Below are positions 35,444 through 45,104 of a DNA stretch of 64,000 nucleotides, piece after piece. The notes under the pieces are model-generated. The model did not search any database, was not told where the DNA came from, and saw nothing but the letters and a program-made list of their open reading frames with translations. A program made the position numbers and the translations under genes. The stretch comes from Apibacter adventoris (lineage in GTDB: Bacteria; Bacteroidota; Bacteroidia; Flavobacteriales; Weeksellaceae). The stretch's first letter is position 1; each line of letters opens with the position of its first letter. The stretch covers positions 186,001 through 250,000 of the forward strand of contig NZ_PSZM01000046.1 in the NCBI RefSeq assembly GCF_002964975.1. The letters run 5' to 3'.

Positions 35444-37153
35444 TTATACTTTTTTAGATTCCCCTAATAATATATTAGTAACACAGGTTCCGGCAGGAAC
35501 CATAGGGTAAACCATTCCTTGTAATTCAACCTGTACATCTAATAAATAAGGTCCTTTGTGAGTAATCATTTCTTTTATAGCCTCATCTAATTCTTCTCTC
35601 TTTTTAATTGTACGAGAGGTTATTTTGTAAGCTTTAGCAATCGCTGCAAAATCAGGATTGGTCATAATAGTTTCAGAGTATCTTTCATCGAAAAATAATT
35701 CCTGCCATTGACGAACCATACCTAAAAAATGATTATTTAAAATAATTATTTTTACGTTTATATTGTATTGCATAATGGTGCCTAGTTCTTGTAATGTCAT
35801 CTGAAATCCTCCATCTCCTGAGAATAAACATACAGTTCTTTCAGGGTTACCAATTTTAGCTCCTATAGCTGCTGGTAATCCAAACCCCATAGTGCCTAAC
35901 CCACCTGAAGTTATGACACTTCGGGTTTTTTTGTATTTAAAGTAACGTACACCCATCATTTGATGCTGCCCTACATCAGTTACAAGAATTCCATCATTAT
36001 GTGTTGCTTCAGAAACTTTTTGTACTACTTCACCCATTTTTATTCCTCCCGAATCAGGATATACTTCGTCTTTGATAACAGCTTCAAATTCTTCTTTCTG
36101 GTAATTTTTAAAACTATTCCTCCACTCTGTATGCTTATTTTCACTAACTAGTTTAGATACCTCGCATAAAGTTTTTTTAGCATCTCCTAATACCTTAACT
36201 GTAGTTTTGACATTCTTATCTATTTCAGATGGGTCTATATCAAAATGAATAATTTTAGCTTGTTTGGCATAGGTGTTTAAGTCCCCGGTTACCCGATCGT
36301 CAAAACGCATTCCTATGGCTATTAATAAATCACACTCATTAGTTTTCATATTTGGAGCTACATTTCCATGCATTCCTAAGAGGCCTACATTTAATGGATG
36401 TTCTGAAGGTAAGGCAGATAATCCTAGCATTGTAGAAGCTCCGGGTATATCTGCTTTTTCTAACAAAATTTTTAATTCTTCTTCTGCATTACCTAGTATA
36501 ACCCCTTGACCTATTAATGCCAATGGCCTTTTAGATTCATTAATAAGTTTTGCAGCCTTTTGTATGTCCTCTTTATTTAGGTCAGGATTAGGTTGATAAC
36601 TTCTTATAAAATTCATTTTCTGATAAGAAAATTCTAATAAGCCTTGTTGTGCATCTTTGGTTATATCTATAACTACAGGTCCTTTACGGCCTTTATTGGC
36701 TATGTAAAAAGCTCTTGCTATAATTTTAGGAATATCCTCGGCTTTTCTTACCTGATATGCCCATTTGCTAATAGGTTTAGTGATACCCACTACGTCTGCT
36801 TCCTGAAAGGCATCACTACCTAATAATCCGGAAAATACTTGTCCAGTAAGAACTACTAATGGGGTACTGTCCATCATAGCATCGGCAATACCTGTGACTG
36901 TATTGGTTGCTCCCGGACCGGAAGTTACAAGAACTACACCCGGTTTTCCGGTTACACGAGCATAACCTTGTGCTGCATGAGCAGCAGCTTGTTCATGTCT
37001 GACTAAGTAGTGATTTATTTTATCTTTATAATCGTATAAGGCATCAAATACTGGCATAATTGCTCCGCCCGGATATCCGAAAATCGTATCTACTCCTTCG
37101 GCAATTAGTGAATGAATGAGAGCCTCGCTTCCAGAAATTTTATTGTTACTCAT
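35444..37153 (-). CDS. ilvB: Acetolactate synthase catalytic subunit
   Basis: 569 residues. GYPGGAIMPVFDAL and RHEQAAAHAAQGYAR (catalytic Glu) are in the N-terminal domain; the C-terminal thiamine-diphosphate motif runs from GDGGFQMTLQELGT to the asparagine of LNNHF. Makes acetolactate or acetohydroxybutyrate. Follows ilvD after 21 bases. Confidence 0.95.
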   Translation of the reverse strand: MSNNKISGSEALIHSLIAEGVDTIFGYPGGAIMPVFDALYDYKDKINHYLVRHEQAAAHAAQGYARVTGKPGVVLVTSGPGATNTVTGIADAMMDSTPLVVLTGQVFSGLLGSDAFQEADVVGITKPISKWAYQVRKAEDIPKIIARAFYIANKGRKGPVVIDITKDAQQGLLEFSYQKMNFIRSYQPNPDLNKEDIQKAAKLINESKRPLALIGQGVILGNAEEELKILLEKADIPGASTMLGLSALPSEHPLNVGLLGMHGNVAPNMKTNECDLLIAIGMRFDDRVTGDLNTYAKQAKIIHFDIDPSEIDKNVKTTVKVLGDAKKTLCEVSKLVSENKHTEWRNSFKNYQKEEFEAVIKDEVYPDSGGIKMGEVVQKVSEATHNDGILVTDVGQHQMMGVRYFKYKKTRSVITSGGLGTMGFGLPAAIGAKIGNPERTVCLFSGDGGFQMTLQELGTIMQYNINVKIIILNNHFLGMVRQWQELFFDERYSETIMTNPDFAAIAKAYKITSRTIKKREELDEAIKEMITHKGPYLLDVQVELQGMVYPMVPAGTCVTNILLGESKKV

Positions 37154-37174
37154 AACGTTCTTTTTATTCTTTTT

Positions 37175-39004
37175 TTATTTTATTAACCTTACCGCACCTA
37201 AGTCTGCAGAGCTTACCATACTGGCATAAGCTTTTAAAGCTTTGGATATTTTTCGTTCTCTATTGGGTTTAAATGCTTTTTCGCCTTTGGATAATTCTTG
37301 TTGTCTGCGGAATTCCAGTTCTTTTTCTGATATTTTTACATTAATGGAACGATTGGGAATGTCTATTTCTATTATATCACCATCTTCTACCAATCCTATA
37401 GCTCCACCGGCAGCAGCCTCCGGTGAAACGTGACCAATAGATAATCCAGAAGTTCCTCCGGAAAATCTACCATCTGTTATCAAAGCACATTCTTTTCCCA
37501 GGTGTCTAGATTTTATGTATGAGGTAGGATAAAGCATTTCTTGCATTCCAGGTCCGCCTTTAGGACCCTCATAGGTAATAATTACTACATCTCCGGCTTG
37601 TACTTTTCCTTCTAATATACCGACACAAGCATCATCCTGAGAATGAAAAACTTTAGCAGTTCCGGTAAATTTAAATATACTTTCATCAACACCTGCGGTT
37701 TTAACTACGCAGCCGTTTAGTGCTATATTTCCTTTTAAAATTGCTAATCCTCCATCTTTGGTATATGCATGTTCTATATCTCTTATGCAGCCTTTTGTAC
37801 GATCTGTATCTAATGTTGGGTATGTATTGTTTTGTGATCCCATTATTAAATTAAATTTATTACCCGGAGCAGATTTATATAAATCTACAGCTCTGTTTTC
37901 TGGATTTTCTTTATTAATTGTATATTTTTCTATGGCTTGTTCTAGGGTAATTCCTTCTATTCTAGATACTTGGGTATCAATAAGATTTCCTTTAGCTAAC
38001 TCCCCTAAAATACCTAATATACCTCCGGCTCTATTTACATCTTGTATGTGATATTTGGCTGTATTAGGAGCAACTTTGCATAGACAAGGTGTTTTTCTGG
38101 ATAAAGCATCAATATCATCCATAGTAAAATCAACTCCTGCTTCATTAGCTATTGCTAAAAGGTGAAGTATTGTATTCGTTGATCCGCCCATGGCTATATC
38201 TAATGTCATAGAATTTAAAAAGGCTTGTTTAGTGGCTATGTTTAAGGGTAACACAGAATCATCCCCATCTCTGTAATATTTATAAGCATTTTCTATTATA
38301 AGTTTTGCTGCATCTTTGAATAGTTTTTTTCTATGCGAATGCGTGGCTACAATAGTTCCGTTACCCGGTAAGGCAAGTCCTATAGCTTCGTTTAGGCAGT
38401 TCATGGAGTTAGCAGTAAACATGCCAGAACAAGAGCCACAGGTGGGACAAGCCATTCTTTCAATAGCGTTTACTTCCTTATCAGAGACTGTATCGTCTGC
38501 AGATTTAATCATGGCATCAATTAAATCAAGATGCTGGTTATTATATTCTCCAGCTTCCATGGGACCTCCGGATACAAAGATTGTGGGAATGTTTAAGCGC
38601 ATGGTTGCCATTAACATACCGGGGGTTATTTTATCACAATTGCTGATGCATATCATAGCATCTGCTTTATGTGCATTTACCATATATTCTACACTGTCAG
38701 CGATAAGATCTCGGGATGGTAGGGAATATAACATTCCATCATGTCCCATGGCTATCCCATCATCAATAGCTATCGTATTGAATTCAGCAGCAAAACATCC
38801 ATGTTTTTCTATTTCGGATTTAACGTATTGTCCTATTTCATGTAAATGTACATGTCCTGGAACAAATTGTGTAAAAGAGTTAACTATGGCAATTAAAGGT
38901 TTTCCCATTTGTTCTTCTTTCATTCCATTAGCTCTCCATAAAGCTCTTGCTCCTGCCATTCTTCTGCCTTGTGTACTACTATGGCTTCTTAGTTGGTTTT
39001 TCAT
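37175..39004 (-). CDS. ilvD: Dihydroxy-acid dehydratase
   Basis: 609 residues from the ATG at 39004. The frame is open upstream to 39103, but that extension runs through the attenuator terminator and is not coding. Iron-sulphur cysteines are visible in [13 protein letters not shown] and [17 protein letters not shown]. Produces the 2-oxo acids of valine and isoleucine. First structural gene of the ilv operon; 30 bases separate its start from the attenuator's U-run. Confidence 0.95.
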   Translation of the reverse strand: MKNQLRSHSSTQGRRMAGARALWRANGMKEEQMGKPLIAIVNSFTQFVPGHVHLHEIGQYVKSEIEKHGCFAAEFNTIAIDDGIAMGHDGMLYSLPSRDLIADSVEYMVNAHKADAMICISNCDKITPGMLMATMRLNIPTIFVSGGPMEAGEYNNQHLDLIDAMIKSADDTVSDKEVNAIERMACPTCGSCSGMFTANSMNCLNEAIGLALPGNGTIVATHSHRKKLFKDAAKLIIENAYKYYRDGDDSVLPLNIATKQAFLNSMTLDIAMGGSTNTILHLLAIANEAGVDFTMDDIDALSRKTPCLCKVAPNTAKYHIQDVNRAGGILGILGELAKGNLIDTQVSRIEGITLEQAIEKYTINKENPENRAVDLYKSAPGNKFNLIMGSQNNTYPTLDTDRTKGCIRDIEHAYTKDGGLAILKGNIALNGCVVKTAGVDESIFKFTGTAKVFHSQDDACVGILEGKVQAGDVVIITYEGPKGGPGMQEMLYPTSYIKSRHLGKECALITDGRFSGGTSGLSIGHVSPEAAAGGAIGLVEDGDIIEIDIPNRSINVKISEKELEFRRQQELSKGEKAFKPNRERKISKALKAYASMVSSADLGAVRLIK

Positions 39005-39033
39005 TTTTATTTTTACTGTTTGCTTTTGTGAAT

Positions 39034-39119
39034 AAAAAACCCTTTTTCTAGAATCAGAAAAAGGGATATATGAATATATTTTTAAACTACAATAGAAACA
39101 CACTACATTCCTTTTTCTG
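39034..39119 (-). promoter_or_regulatory. Transcription attenuator of the ilv operon
   Basis: On the minus strand a 10-bp terminator hairpin, CCCTTTTTCT-GATTCT-AGAAAAAGGG (39065 to 39040), is followed at once by TTTTTT and lies just before ilvD. The segment CAGAAAAAGG at 39119-39110, which begins two bases after the leader-peptide stop, is perfectly complementary over 10 bp to the terminator's 5' arm plus one base (39064-39055) and would form a competing antiterminator. The segment GTTCCT at the end of the leader gene can pair with AGGAAT next to that segment, giving a protector helix. This is the arrangement of ribosome-mediated attenuation. Confidence 0.85.
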
Positions 39120-39120
39120 T

Positions 39121-39171
39121 TTAGGAACCAATGACCAGAATGAGAGTGACAATGTAGTTGTGTAATAGCAT
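39121..39171 (-). CDS. ilv leader peptide
   Basis: Minus-strand gene of 16 codons, [16 protein letters not shown], then TAA. Nine of 16 residues are Leu (4), Ile (3) or Val (2). Codons used include CTA, CTC, CTG and GTC, which are uncommon in this AT-rich genome; scarce control codons sharpen ribosome stalling in known attenuators. It begins about 15 bases after the expected transcription start and ends two bases before the antiterminator segment. Confidence 0.85.
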   Translation of the reverse strand: MLLHNYIVTLILVIGS

Positions 39172-39194
39172 AAGTATTTTTTTAAATCACAATT

Positions 39195-39226
39195 CAAAAT
39201 TAAAATAGTTTTTTGTTATATCCAAA
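39195..39226 (-). promoter_or_regulatory. Promoter of the ilv operon
   Basis: On the minus strand TTTG (39226-39223), 20-base spacer, TAATTTTG (39202-39195): a full match to the Bacteroidetes -33/-7 pattern. Transcription would start near 39188, 15-20 bases before the leader peptide. Confidence 0.7.
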
Positions 39227-39556
39227 TATTTTTCAGTAAATAAATTAAATATTTATGGTTTTAAAAGATGTTTTAATGATAAAAACATAAAAAAATATTT
39301 ATTATTTATATTGTATTGATTAGTTTGTTTTTTTGGAATTCTGAATAAATAAGTTAAATATTTGTTCATATGTAAATAAAAAGGGAGTTATTTGCTAAAA
39401 TAATGTTGAATTGGTAATGAAAAACAAATGGTCAAATGAATAAAATTGTTAGCTTTTTTATTATTTTTGATTCAACTAATATGGTATTTATTAATAAATA
39501 AATTGCTTAAAATATTTATATTATTTTTTATTTAATATATTAATAATTAGATGCAT
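39227..39556. other. Intergenic spacer between the ilv promoter and the leu terminator
   Basis: 330 bases of AT-rich sequence separating the ilv and leu operons, which point the same way. No gene or additional hairpin of note. Confidence 0.5.
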
Positions 39557-39598
39557 TAAAAAAAGACTTCTATATCATATGTAAGAAGTCTTTTTTTA
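39557..39598 (-). terminator. Terminator of the leu operon
   Basis: Perfect 15-bp inverted repeat (39557-39571 and 39584-39598, core AAAAGACTTCT), 12-nt loop, U-run on the minus strand; 27 bases past the leuB stop. Confidence 0.88.
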
Positions 39599-39624
39599 TT
39601 AATATAGATACTAATAAATCAATA

Positions 39625-40695
39625 TTAAGCATTTTTGATATAATCAACGATCCAATTTCCTACTTCTGAAGTGGAATAAGCTTTTTCTTCAAAAGCAATA
39701 TCTTCTGTTACGATTTTTTGTTCCATAGAAGCATTTACTGCTTTTCTAATTAAAGCTCCTTCATCTTTAAGATTGAATGCATATTCAAACATAAGTGCAG
39801 CAGATAAGATTGTAGCTAATGGATTCGCAATATTTTTACCCGCAGCTTGTGGGTAAGAGCCATGAATAGGTTCGAATACTGATGTGTGTATCCCAATAGA
39901 AGCAGAAGGAAGCATACCTAAAGATCCGGTAATTACAGAGGCTTCATCAGTAAGTATATCTCCAAATAGATTTTCAGTAACTAAGACGTCAAATCTTTTA
40001 GGCCATTGAATGATCTGCATAGCAGCGTTATCTACAAACATATATTCAGTTTGAATATTAGGAAATTCTTTTTCAATTTCTTGTGCAGTTTGTCTCCATA
40101 ATCGTGAAGTACAAAGAACATTAGCCTTATCAACTACAGTTAATTTTTTATTTCTTTGCCCCGCTAGTTTATAGGCTAAACGTAATATTCTTTCCACTTC
40201 TTCACGAGTGTATACGCAGGTGTCATAAGCTGTATCACCATCCTCGCTTCTTCCTTGAGGGCGGCCAAAATATAACCCTCCTGTTAATTCGCGAATACAC
40301 ATAAAGTCTGCTCCATCAACTAATTCAGCTCGTAATGGAGATTTGTGAATTAAAGATTTAAAAGTATTAATTGGACGAAGGTTAGCATAAAGACCTAGTT
40401 CTTTTCTCATTTTTAATAAACCTTGTTCAGGTCGAACTTTGGCTGAAGGATTATTATCGTATTTGGGATCTCCGATTGCTCCGAATAAAACTGCATTTGA
40501 TTTCATACATAGTTCATGAGTTTCTTTAGGGTATGGTGATCCGGTTTTATCTATAGCAGTAGCTCCCACTAAAGCTTCTTTATATGTAAGCTCATGATTA
40601 AATTTAGTACATATAGTTTTTGTTACTTCTAAAGCTTGAGCTACAATTTCCGGACCTATTCCATCACCGGGTAATACAGCAATATTTAATTTCAT
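39625..40695 (-). CDS. leuB: 3-Isopropylmalate dehydrogenase
   Basis: 356 residues. NAD-binding and substrate motifs [32 protein letters not shown] and the signature [25 protein letters not shown] are present. Oxidises and decarboxylates 3-isopropylmalate; with LeuCD it may also act on methylmalate (the citramalate route). Last gene of the leu operon, 16 bases after an unrelated secreted-protein gene. Confidence 0.95.
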   Translation of the reverse strand: MKLNIAVLPGDGIGPEIVAQALEVTKTICTKFNHELTYKEALVGATAIDKTGSPYPKETHELCMKSNAVLFGAIGDPKYDNNPSAKVRPEQGLLKMRKELGLYANLRPINTFKSLIHKSPLRAELVDGADFMCIRELTGGLYFGRPQGRSEDGDTAYDTCVYTREEVERILRLAYKLAGQRNKKLTVVDKANVLCTSRLWRQTAQEIEKEFPNIQTEYMFVDNAAMQIIQWPKRFDVLVTENLFGDILTDEASVITGSLGMLPSASIGIHTSVFEPIHGSYPQAAGKNIANPLATILSAALMFEYAFNLKDEGALIRKAVNASMEQKIVTEDIAFEEKAYSTSEVGNWIVDYIKNA

Positions 40696-40711
40696 TTTTT
40701 TTAATATTAAT

Positions 40712-41458
40712 TTAATTTATATATTCTTTTTTCTCAAGAAAGTAAACACCTTCTCCTTTATCACCATTTTCCAAATCAGTTATTTGTATGCGAAAGATAT
40801 CATAGAGCAGGGGATTTTTTTTGGTAGGTAGTCCTACGGATATTAAATAAGCTCCGCTTGTTTCTTGTCTATCAAAATATTCTATAACTTCTTGTTTATA
40901 TTGAAGAGGTACTTCTTCGTCATTTATGGTAATTTTTATATCTATTTTATTGGGAGGGGGAGAAAGATTCATATGTGGAGTTTTATTTTTTTGATAAGTA
41001 AATGCTTTTGTTAAGCTCATAGGTCGACAAAATATAGTATATCCTTGCCCCCCTCCTTGGACATGGAATACATTAATACCGTATACTTCCATACGATGAT
41101 ATTTCATATTGAAGATAGTGTCTTTATCGGCAATAAAATTCCATGCCCAAAATTCTAAACGTTGATCTTTTTCCGGAAGTATAGAACCTGCGTTAGGATA
41201 TTCACTCATATTAATTGCTCCCAAGGAATAATAACGTCCTTTCTTTATTTTAGTTTTATAATATCCATTTTTATCTGTTAAAGTCTCTTTTATGACCTCA
41301 AATTTTGTGTTTTGCCAAAAAATAGATACACTGTCTAATGGATTATTGTCATAGTCATTAACATAACCCTGTATAGTGACTGAATCATTATCTACTTGTG
41401 ATTTTAGTGGATAGCATATTATAAATAAAATACTAATTATAAATAATTTATTTTTCAT
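40712..41458 (-). CDS. Secreted protein with carboxypeptidase-regulatory-like domain, inside the leu operon
   Basis: 248 residues. A signal peptide ([18 protein letters not shown]) is followed by a beta-sandwich domain of the carboxypeptidase regulatory type ([22 protein letters not shown], then [12 protein letters not shown]), which in Bacteroidetes is common in TonB-receptor plug regions and surface proteins. The last 100 residues have no recognised domain. It lies between the cimA-like gene (20 bases) and leuB (16 bases) on the same strand, so it must be transcribed with them although its product is exported. No metabolic role is apparent; probably a lineage-specific insertion. Confidence 0.7.
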   Translation of the reverse strand: MKNKLFIISILFIICYPLKSQVDNDSVTIQGYVNDYDNNPLDSVSIFWQNTKFEVIKETLTDKNGYYKTKIKKGRYYSLGAINMSEYPNAGSILPEKDQRLEFWAWNFIADKDTIFNMKYHRMEVYGINVFHVQGGGQGYTIFCRPMSLTKAFTYQKNKTPHMNLSPPPNKIDIKITINDEEVPLQYKQEVIEYFDRQETSGAYLISVGLPTKKNPLLYDIFRIQITDLENGDKGEGVYFLEKKEYIN

Positions 41459-41478
41459 TTAATATATATATATATTTA

Positions 41479-42987
41479 TTACATACTTTCTATTAAATTC
41501 AACATTTTTTCAGTGGCTTTTATAGCTGCTTCTATCTGATCAGCATCTAATCCACGGGTTTTAAATTCATTTTCATGAAATTTCCAGGAAATTACAGTTT
41601 GAACTAATGCATCGGTTTGTCCCCCTAGAGGAATGATCACTCTATAATTAGTTAAAATCGGTTTAGTTTTATTAAGTTTATCATATATTAGGCTGATTGC
41701 CTGAAAAAAAGCATCATATTGTCCGTCTCCTGAAGCTGTTTGTTCAAAAATTTTTTTGTCTATTTCCATCCTTAATGAGGCCGTAGGATGAAGCCCTTTA
41801 CTTAAAACCAAAGCATAGGATAGTATTTTTACTTTTTTTTCATTTTCGTTAGAATTTAATACATCGGAAATAATAAAAGGTAAATCTTCTTGAGTAATAA
41901 TTTCTTTTCTGTCTCCCAATTCTATGACCCTATTGGTAACTTTGATCATGTCTTTTTCGTCTAACTCAATTCCTAATGCTTCTATATTCTTTTTAATATT
42001 GGCTTTTCCTGATAATTTTCCCAAGGCATATTCTCTTATGCGGCCAAATCTGTCGGGATGAAGATCGTTATAATAAAGATTATTTTTATTATCTCCATCT
42101 GCATGAATTCCTGCAGTTTGGGTAAAAACATTTTCTCCTATAACGGGTTGATTAGAAGATATAGTTTGTCCGGAATAAGTTTCCACTACTCTGCTGACTT
42201 TATTAAGCATTTTTTCATTTATAGTGGTTTTGATTTTCATTTGATCATGAAGAACAGCAATAACACTGGGTAGGGGAGCATTTCCTGCTCTTTCTCCCAA
42301 ACCATTCATTGTAACATGAATTCCCTGAATTCCAGCTTCTACTGCAGACATTACATTAGCTACAGCCAAATCATAGTCGTTGTGAGCATGAAAATCAAAA
42401 TGATTTTTAGGGTATCGGGTTAATATTTGTGTGCAAAATTCTTTAGTATTATTTGGGTTTAATATTCCTAAGGTATCGGGTAGCATGAAACGTTTTATAG
42501 GTAAGTCTTTAAGATTGTCTAACAAGTAATATACATAATCTGGAGAATTAAGCATTCCGTTTGACCAATCTTCTAAATACAAGTTTACAGAAATTCCTTT
42601 GGATTGCGCAAGAAATATATCATATTTAATGTCTTTTAAATGTTGTTCCGGTGTTTTTCGTAATTGTAATGTAACGTGTTTTAAAGATCCTTTTGTCAGT
42701 AAATTTATAGTTTTGCAGCCGGTATTTTCAATCCAGTTTAAAGATATTCCTTTATCTACAAAACCGAGTATTTCTAATTTATCTAGGTGTCCTGCTACTT
42801 TTGCCCATTCTGCAATCTTTTGGATTGTTAGAAATTCTCCTTCAGAAACTTTAGCTGAGGCAATTTCCAATCTATTTACCCCCATGTCTATAAGGAGACG
42901 GGTTACACTAAGTTTTTCCTGCGTTGAAAACGAAACTCCTGAAGTTTGTTCTCCATCACGCAGGGTGGTATCCATAATTTCTAACAT
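41479..42987 (-). CDS. cimA: Second isopropylmalate/citramalate-synthase-like enzyme, probable citramalate synthase
   Basis: 502 residues, HMGL-like TIM barrel with the LeuA dimer/regulatory domain at the C-terminus (about 370-500). [13 protein letters not shown] holds the metal-binding Asp and the catalytic Arg; FHAHNDYDLAVAN gives the two metal histidines. It is clearly different from the leuA in the same operon (LEIASAKVSEGE in place of [12 protein letters not shown] after the first motif). Two synthases in one leu operon and the lack of a threonine dehydratase in the neighbouring ilv operon favour citramalate synthase (pyruvate plus acetyl-CoA), feeding isoleucine through LeuCDB. A redundant isopropylmalate synthase cannot be excluded. 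Confidence 0.65.
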   Translation of the reverse strand: MLEIMDTTLRDGEQTSGVSFSTQEKLSVTRLLIDMGVNRLEIASAKVSEGEFLTIQKIAEWAKVAGHLDKLEILGFVDKGISLNWIENTGCKTINLLTKGSLKHVTLQLRKTPEQHLKDIKYDIFLAQSKGISVNLYLEDWSNGMLNSPDYVYYLLDNLKDLPIKRFMLPDTLGILNPNNTKEFCTQILTRYPKNHFDFHAHNDYDLAVANVMSAVEAGIQGIHVTMNGLGERAGNAPLPSVIAVLHDQMKIKTTINEKMLNKVSRVVETYSGQTISSNQPVIGENVFTQTAGIHADGDNKNNLYYNDLHPDRFGRIREYALGKLSGKANIKKNIEALGIELDEKDMIKVTNRVIELGDRKEIITQEDLPFIISDVLNSNENEKKVKILSYALVLSKGLHPTASLRMEIDKKIFEQTASGDGQYDAFFQAISLIYDKLNKTKPILTNYRVIIPLGGQTDALVQTVISWKFHENEFKTRGLDADQIEAAIKATEKMLNLIESM

Positions 42988-43039
42988 AATTATAGTTTAA
43001 GTTTAATTTAATTTTTATTAATGTAGTATTAATAAATTA

Positions 43040-43636
43040 TTAATATTGAAAAATGCGATTTTTTTCATATTCTTCAATTTTATCTTTTTTAGATAATAGG
43101 TAATCTATGTCATCTAAACCATTTAAAAGACATTCTTTTTTATATGAATTAATTTCGAAACTTTCTGAATTTCCTGTAGCATTATTGGTAATGGTTTGTT
43201 TTTCTAGATTAATTGTAATAGTATTTTCAGGATTGGTATGTATACATTCAAAAAGTTCTGACAAAAAATTGGGAGTTACTACTACGGGAAGAAGTCCGTT
43301 ATTTAGAGAATTATTTTTAAAAATATCTGCAAAATAGCTGGAAACTACAGCTCGAAATCCATATCCAGCTACTGCCCAGGCAGCATGTTCACGACTGGAA
43401 CCACTTCCAAAATTTTTTCCGGCTACTAAAATAGTACCTTTATAAGTTGAATTGTTTAACACAAAGTCTGGTTTAGGATTTCCTTCTTTATCATATCTCC
43501 AATCCGCAAAAAGATTATTTCCAAATCCTTCTTTATCAGTAGCTTTTAGAAAACGTGCAGGTATTATTTGATCTGTATCTACGTTTTCTATAGGGAGAGG
43601 AATACAAGTTGATGTTATGGTTTGAAATTTTTCCAT
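43040..43636 (-). CDS. leuD: 3-Isopropylmalate dehydratase small subunit
   Basis: 198 residues. NVDTDQIIPARFL and GKNFGSGSSREHAAWAVAGYGFRAV are the LeuD/aconitase swivel-domain signatures. Pairs with LeuC (18 bases upstream). Isomerises 2- to 3-isopropylmalate. Confidence 0.95.
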   Translation of the reverse strand: MEKFQTITSTCIPLPIENVDTDQIIPARFLKATDKEGFGNNLFADWRYDKEGNPKPDFVLNNSTYKGTILVAGKNFGSGSSREHAAWAVAGYGFRAVVSSYFADIFKNNSLNNGLLPVVVTPNFLSELFECIHTNPENTITINLEKQTITNNATGNSESFEINSYKKECLLNGLDDIDYLLSKKDKIEEYEKNRIFQY

Positions 43637-43654
43637 GTTTAATTTTTTTCTTGA

Positions 43655-45049
43655 TTAATTAAGTTTTCTTGGGTCAGTAATTTTACCGGTGATAGCCGCT
43701 GCAGCAGCAACTAAAGGGCTGGCCAATATAGTTCTGGCACCAGGCCCTTGTCTTCCTTCAAAATTTCTATTAGTTGTGGAAACAGCATATTTTCCGGTAG
43801 GAACTTTATCATCATTCATGGCTAGGCAAGCAGAACATCCGGGTTGGCGAACTTCGAAACCGGCATCTTCCAATATTTTATAAAGTCCTTCATCTCGGAG
43901 TTGCTGTTCTACGCGATGACTTCCGGGAACTAACCAAACCGTAACATTATTTGCTTTTTTCTTTCCTTTTACAAAATTAGCAAAGGTTCTAAAATCTTCT
44001 ATTCTACCATTGGTACAGCTTCCTAAGAAGACATAATCTATTGGTTTACCTTCCATTTTTTCTCCTGGATTAAATCCCATATATTCTAATGATTTTTTAA
44101 ATGAAATTTTTCCGGTTTCATCTAATCCTTCCAGGGTAGGTATGGTTCCGGTTATGAAAACTCCCATTCCTGGATTAGTTCCGTAGGTAACCATAGGTTC
44201 TATTTTTGAAGCATCAAAAATATATTCTTTATCAAATTTTGCTCCTTCATCGGTTTTAAGGGTTTTCCAATACTCTACAGCCATATCCCATTTTTCACCT
44301 TTAGGAGAAAAATCTTTTCCTTTAAGATATTCAAAAGTGGCTTCATCAGGTGCAATTAATCCTCCACGGGCGCCCATTTCTATACTCAAGTTGCAAAGAG
44401 TCATCCTTTGTTCCATGTTTAAATTCCGGATAGCTTCTCCGGCATATTCTACAAAGTATCCGGTAGCTCCTCCCGTAGTCAATTGCGAAATCATAAATAA
44501 AGCTAAGTCTTTGGCTGTAACTCCGTCACTTAATTTATCATTAAAAGTAATTCTCATCGTTTTAGGTCGACTTTGAAGGATACATTGGGTCGCTAGAACC
44601 ATTTCTACTTCACTGGTTCCTATTCCAAAGGCAATAGCTCCAAATGCACCATGGGTAGAAGTGTGACTATCACCACAAACAATGGTCATTCCGGGTTGAG
44701 TATATCCGTTTTCTGGTCCAATAATATGTACAACACCATTTCTTTTATTTCCAAGAGCGTAAAGTGTAAGTCCAAATTCTTCTGCATTTTTAGATAATGT
44801 GTCTAATTGTTTTCTAGATATAGGATCTTTTACTGGTTGGTCTTGATTGCAGGTTGGAGTATTATGATCTGCCGTTAAGGTTGTCTGGTTGGGTCTAAAT
44901 ACTTTTAACTTTCTTTCTCTAAGTCCATTAAAAGCTTGAGGACTAGTAACCTCATGGCAGAAATGCCTATCTATATACAATTGGGTAGGACCATTTTGTA
45001 TAGCCGTTACTGTATGGGCATCCCAAATTTTATCAAATAATGTTTTCAT
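43655..45049 (-). CDS. leuC: 3-Isopropylmalate dehydratase large subunit
   Basis: 464 residues. Aconitase-type 4Fe-4S cysteines are visible in [14 protein letters not shown] and [32 protein letters not shown] is the classic signature. Forms a complex with LeuD. In the citramalate route the same complex would isomerise citramalate. Confidence 0.96.
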   Translation of the reverse strand: MKTLFDKIWDAHTVTAIQNGPTQLYIDRHFCHEVTSPQAFNGLRERKLKVFRPNQTTLTADHNTPTCNQDQPVKDPISRKQLDTLSKNAEEFGLTLYALGNKRNGVVHIIGPENGYTQPGMTIVCGDSHTSTHGAFGAIAFGIGTSEVEMVLATQCILQSRPKTMRITFNDKLSDGVTAKDLALFMISQLTTGGATGYFVEYAGEAIRNLNMEQRMTLCNLSIEMGARGGLIAPDEATFEYLKGKDFSPKGEKWDMAVEYWKTLKTDEGAKFDKEYIFDASKIEPMVTYGTNPGMGVFITGTIPTLEGLDETGKISFKKSLEYMGFNPGEKMEGKPIDYVFLGSCTNGRIEDFRTFANFVKGKKKANNVTVWLVPGSHRVEQQLRDEGLYKILEDAGFEVRQPGCSACLAMNDDKVPTGKYAVSTTNRNFEGRQGPGARTILASPLVAAAAAITGKITDPRKLN

Positions 45050-45104
45050 ATTCTGTATCGGTTTGTATAAATTATGTTTTTATTTTGTTATTAACTGGTA
45101 TTTT

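Noticed and set aside
38316-39035. 239-codon frame antisense to ilvD
   Set aside because: Shadow of a highly conserved gene; no independent signal.
39005-39103. In-frame GTG-initiated extension of ilvD by 33 codons
   Set aside because: It runs through the attenuator terminator, has no similarity to the family, and the ATG at 39004 gives the normal N-terminus.
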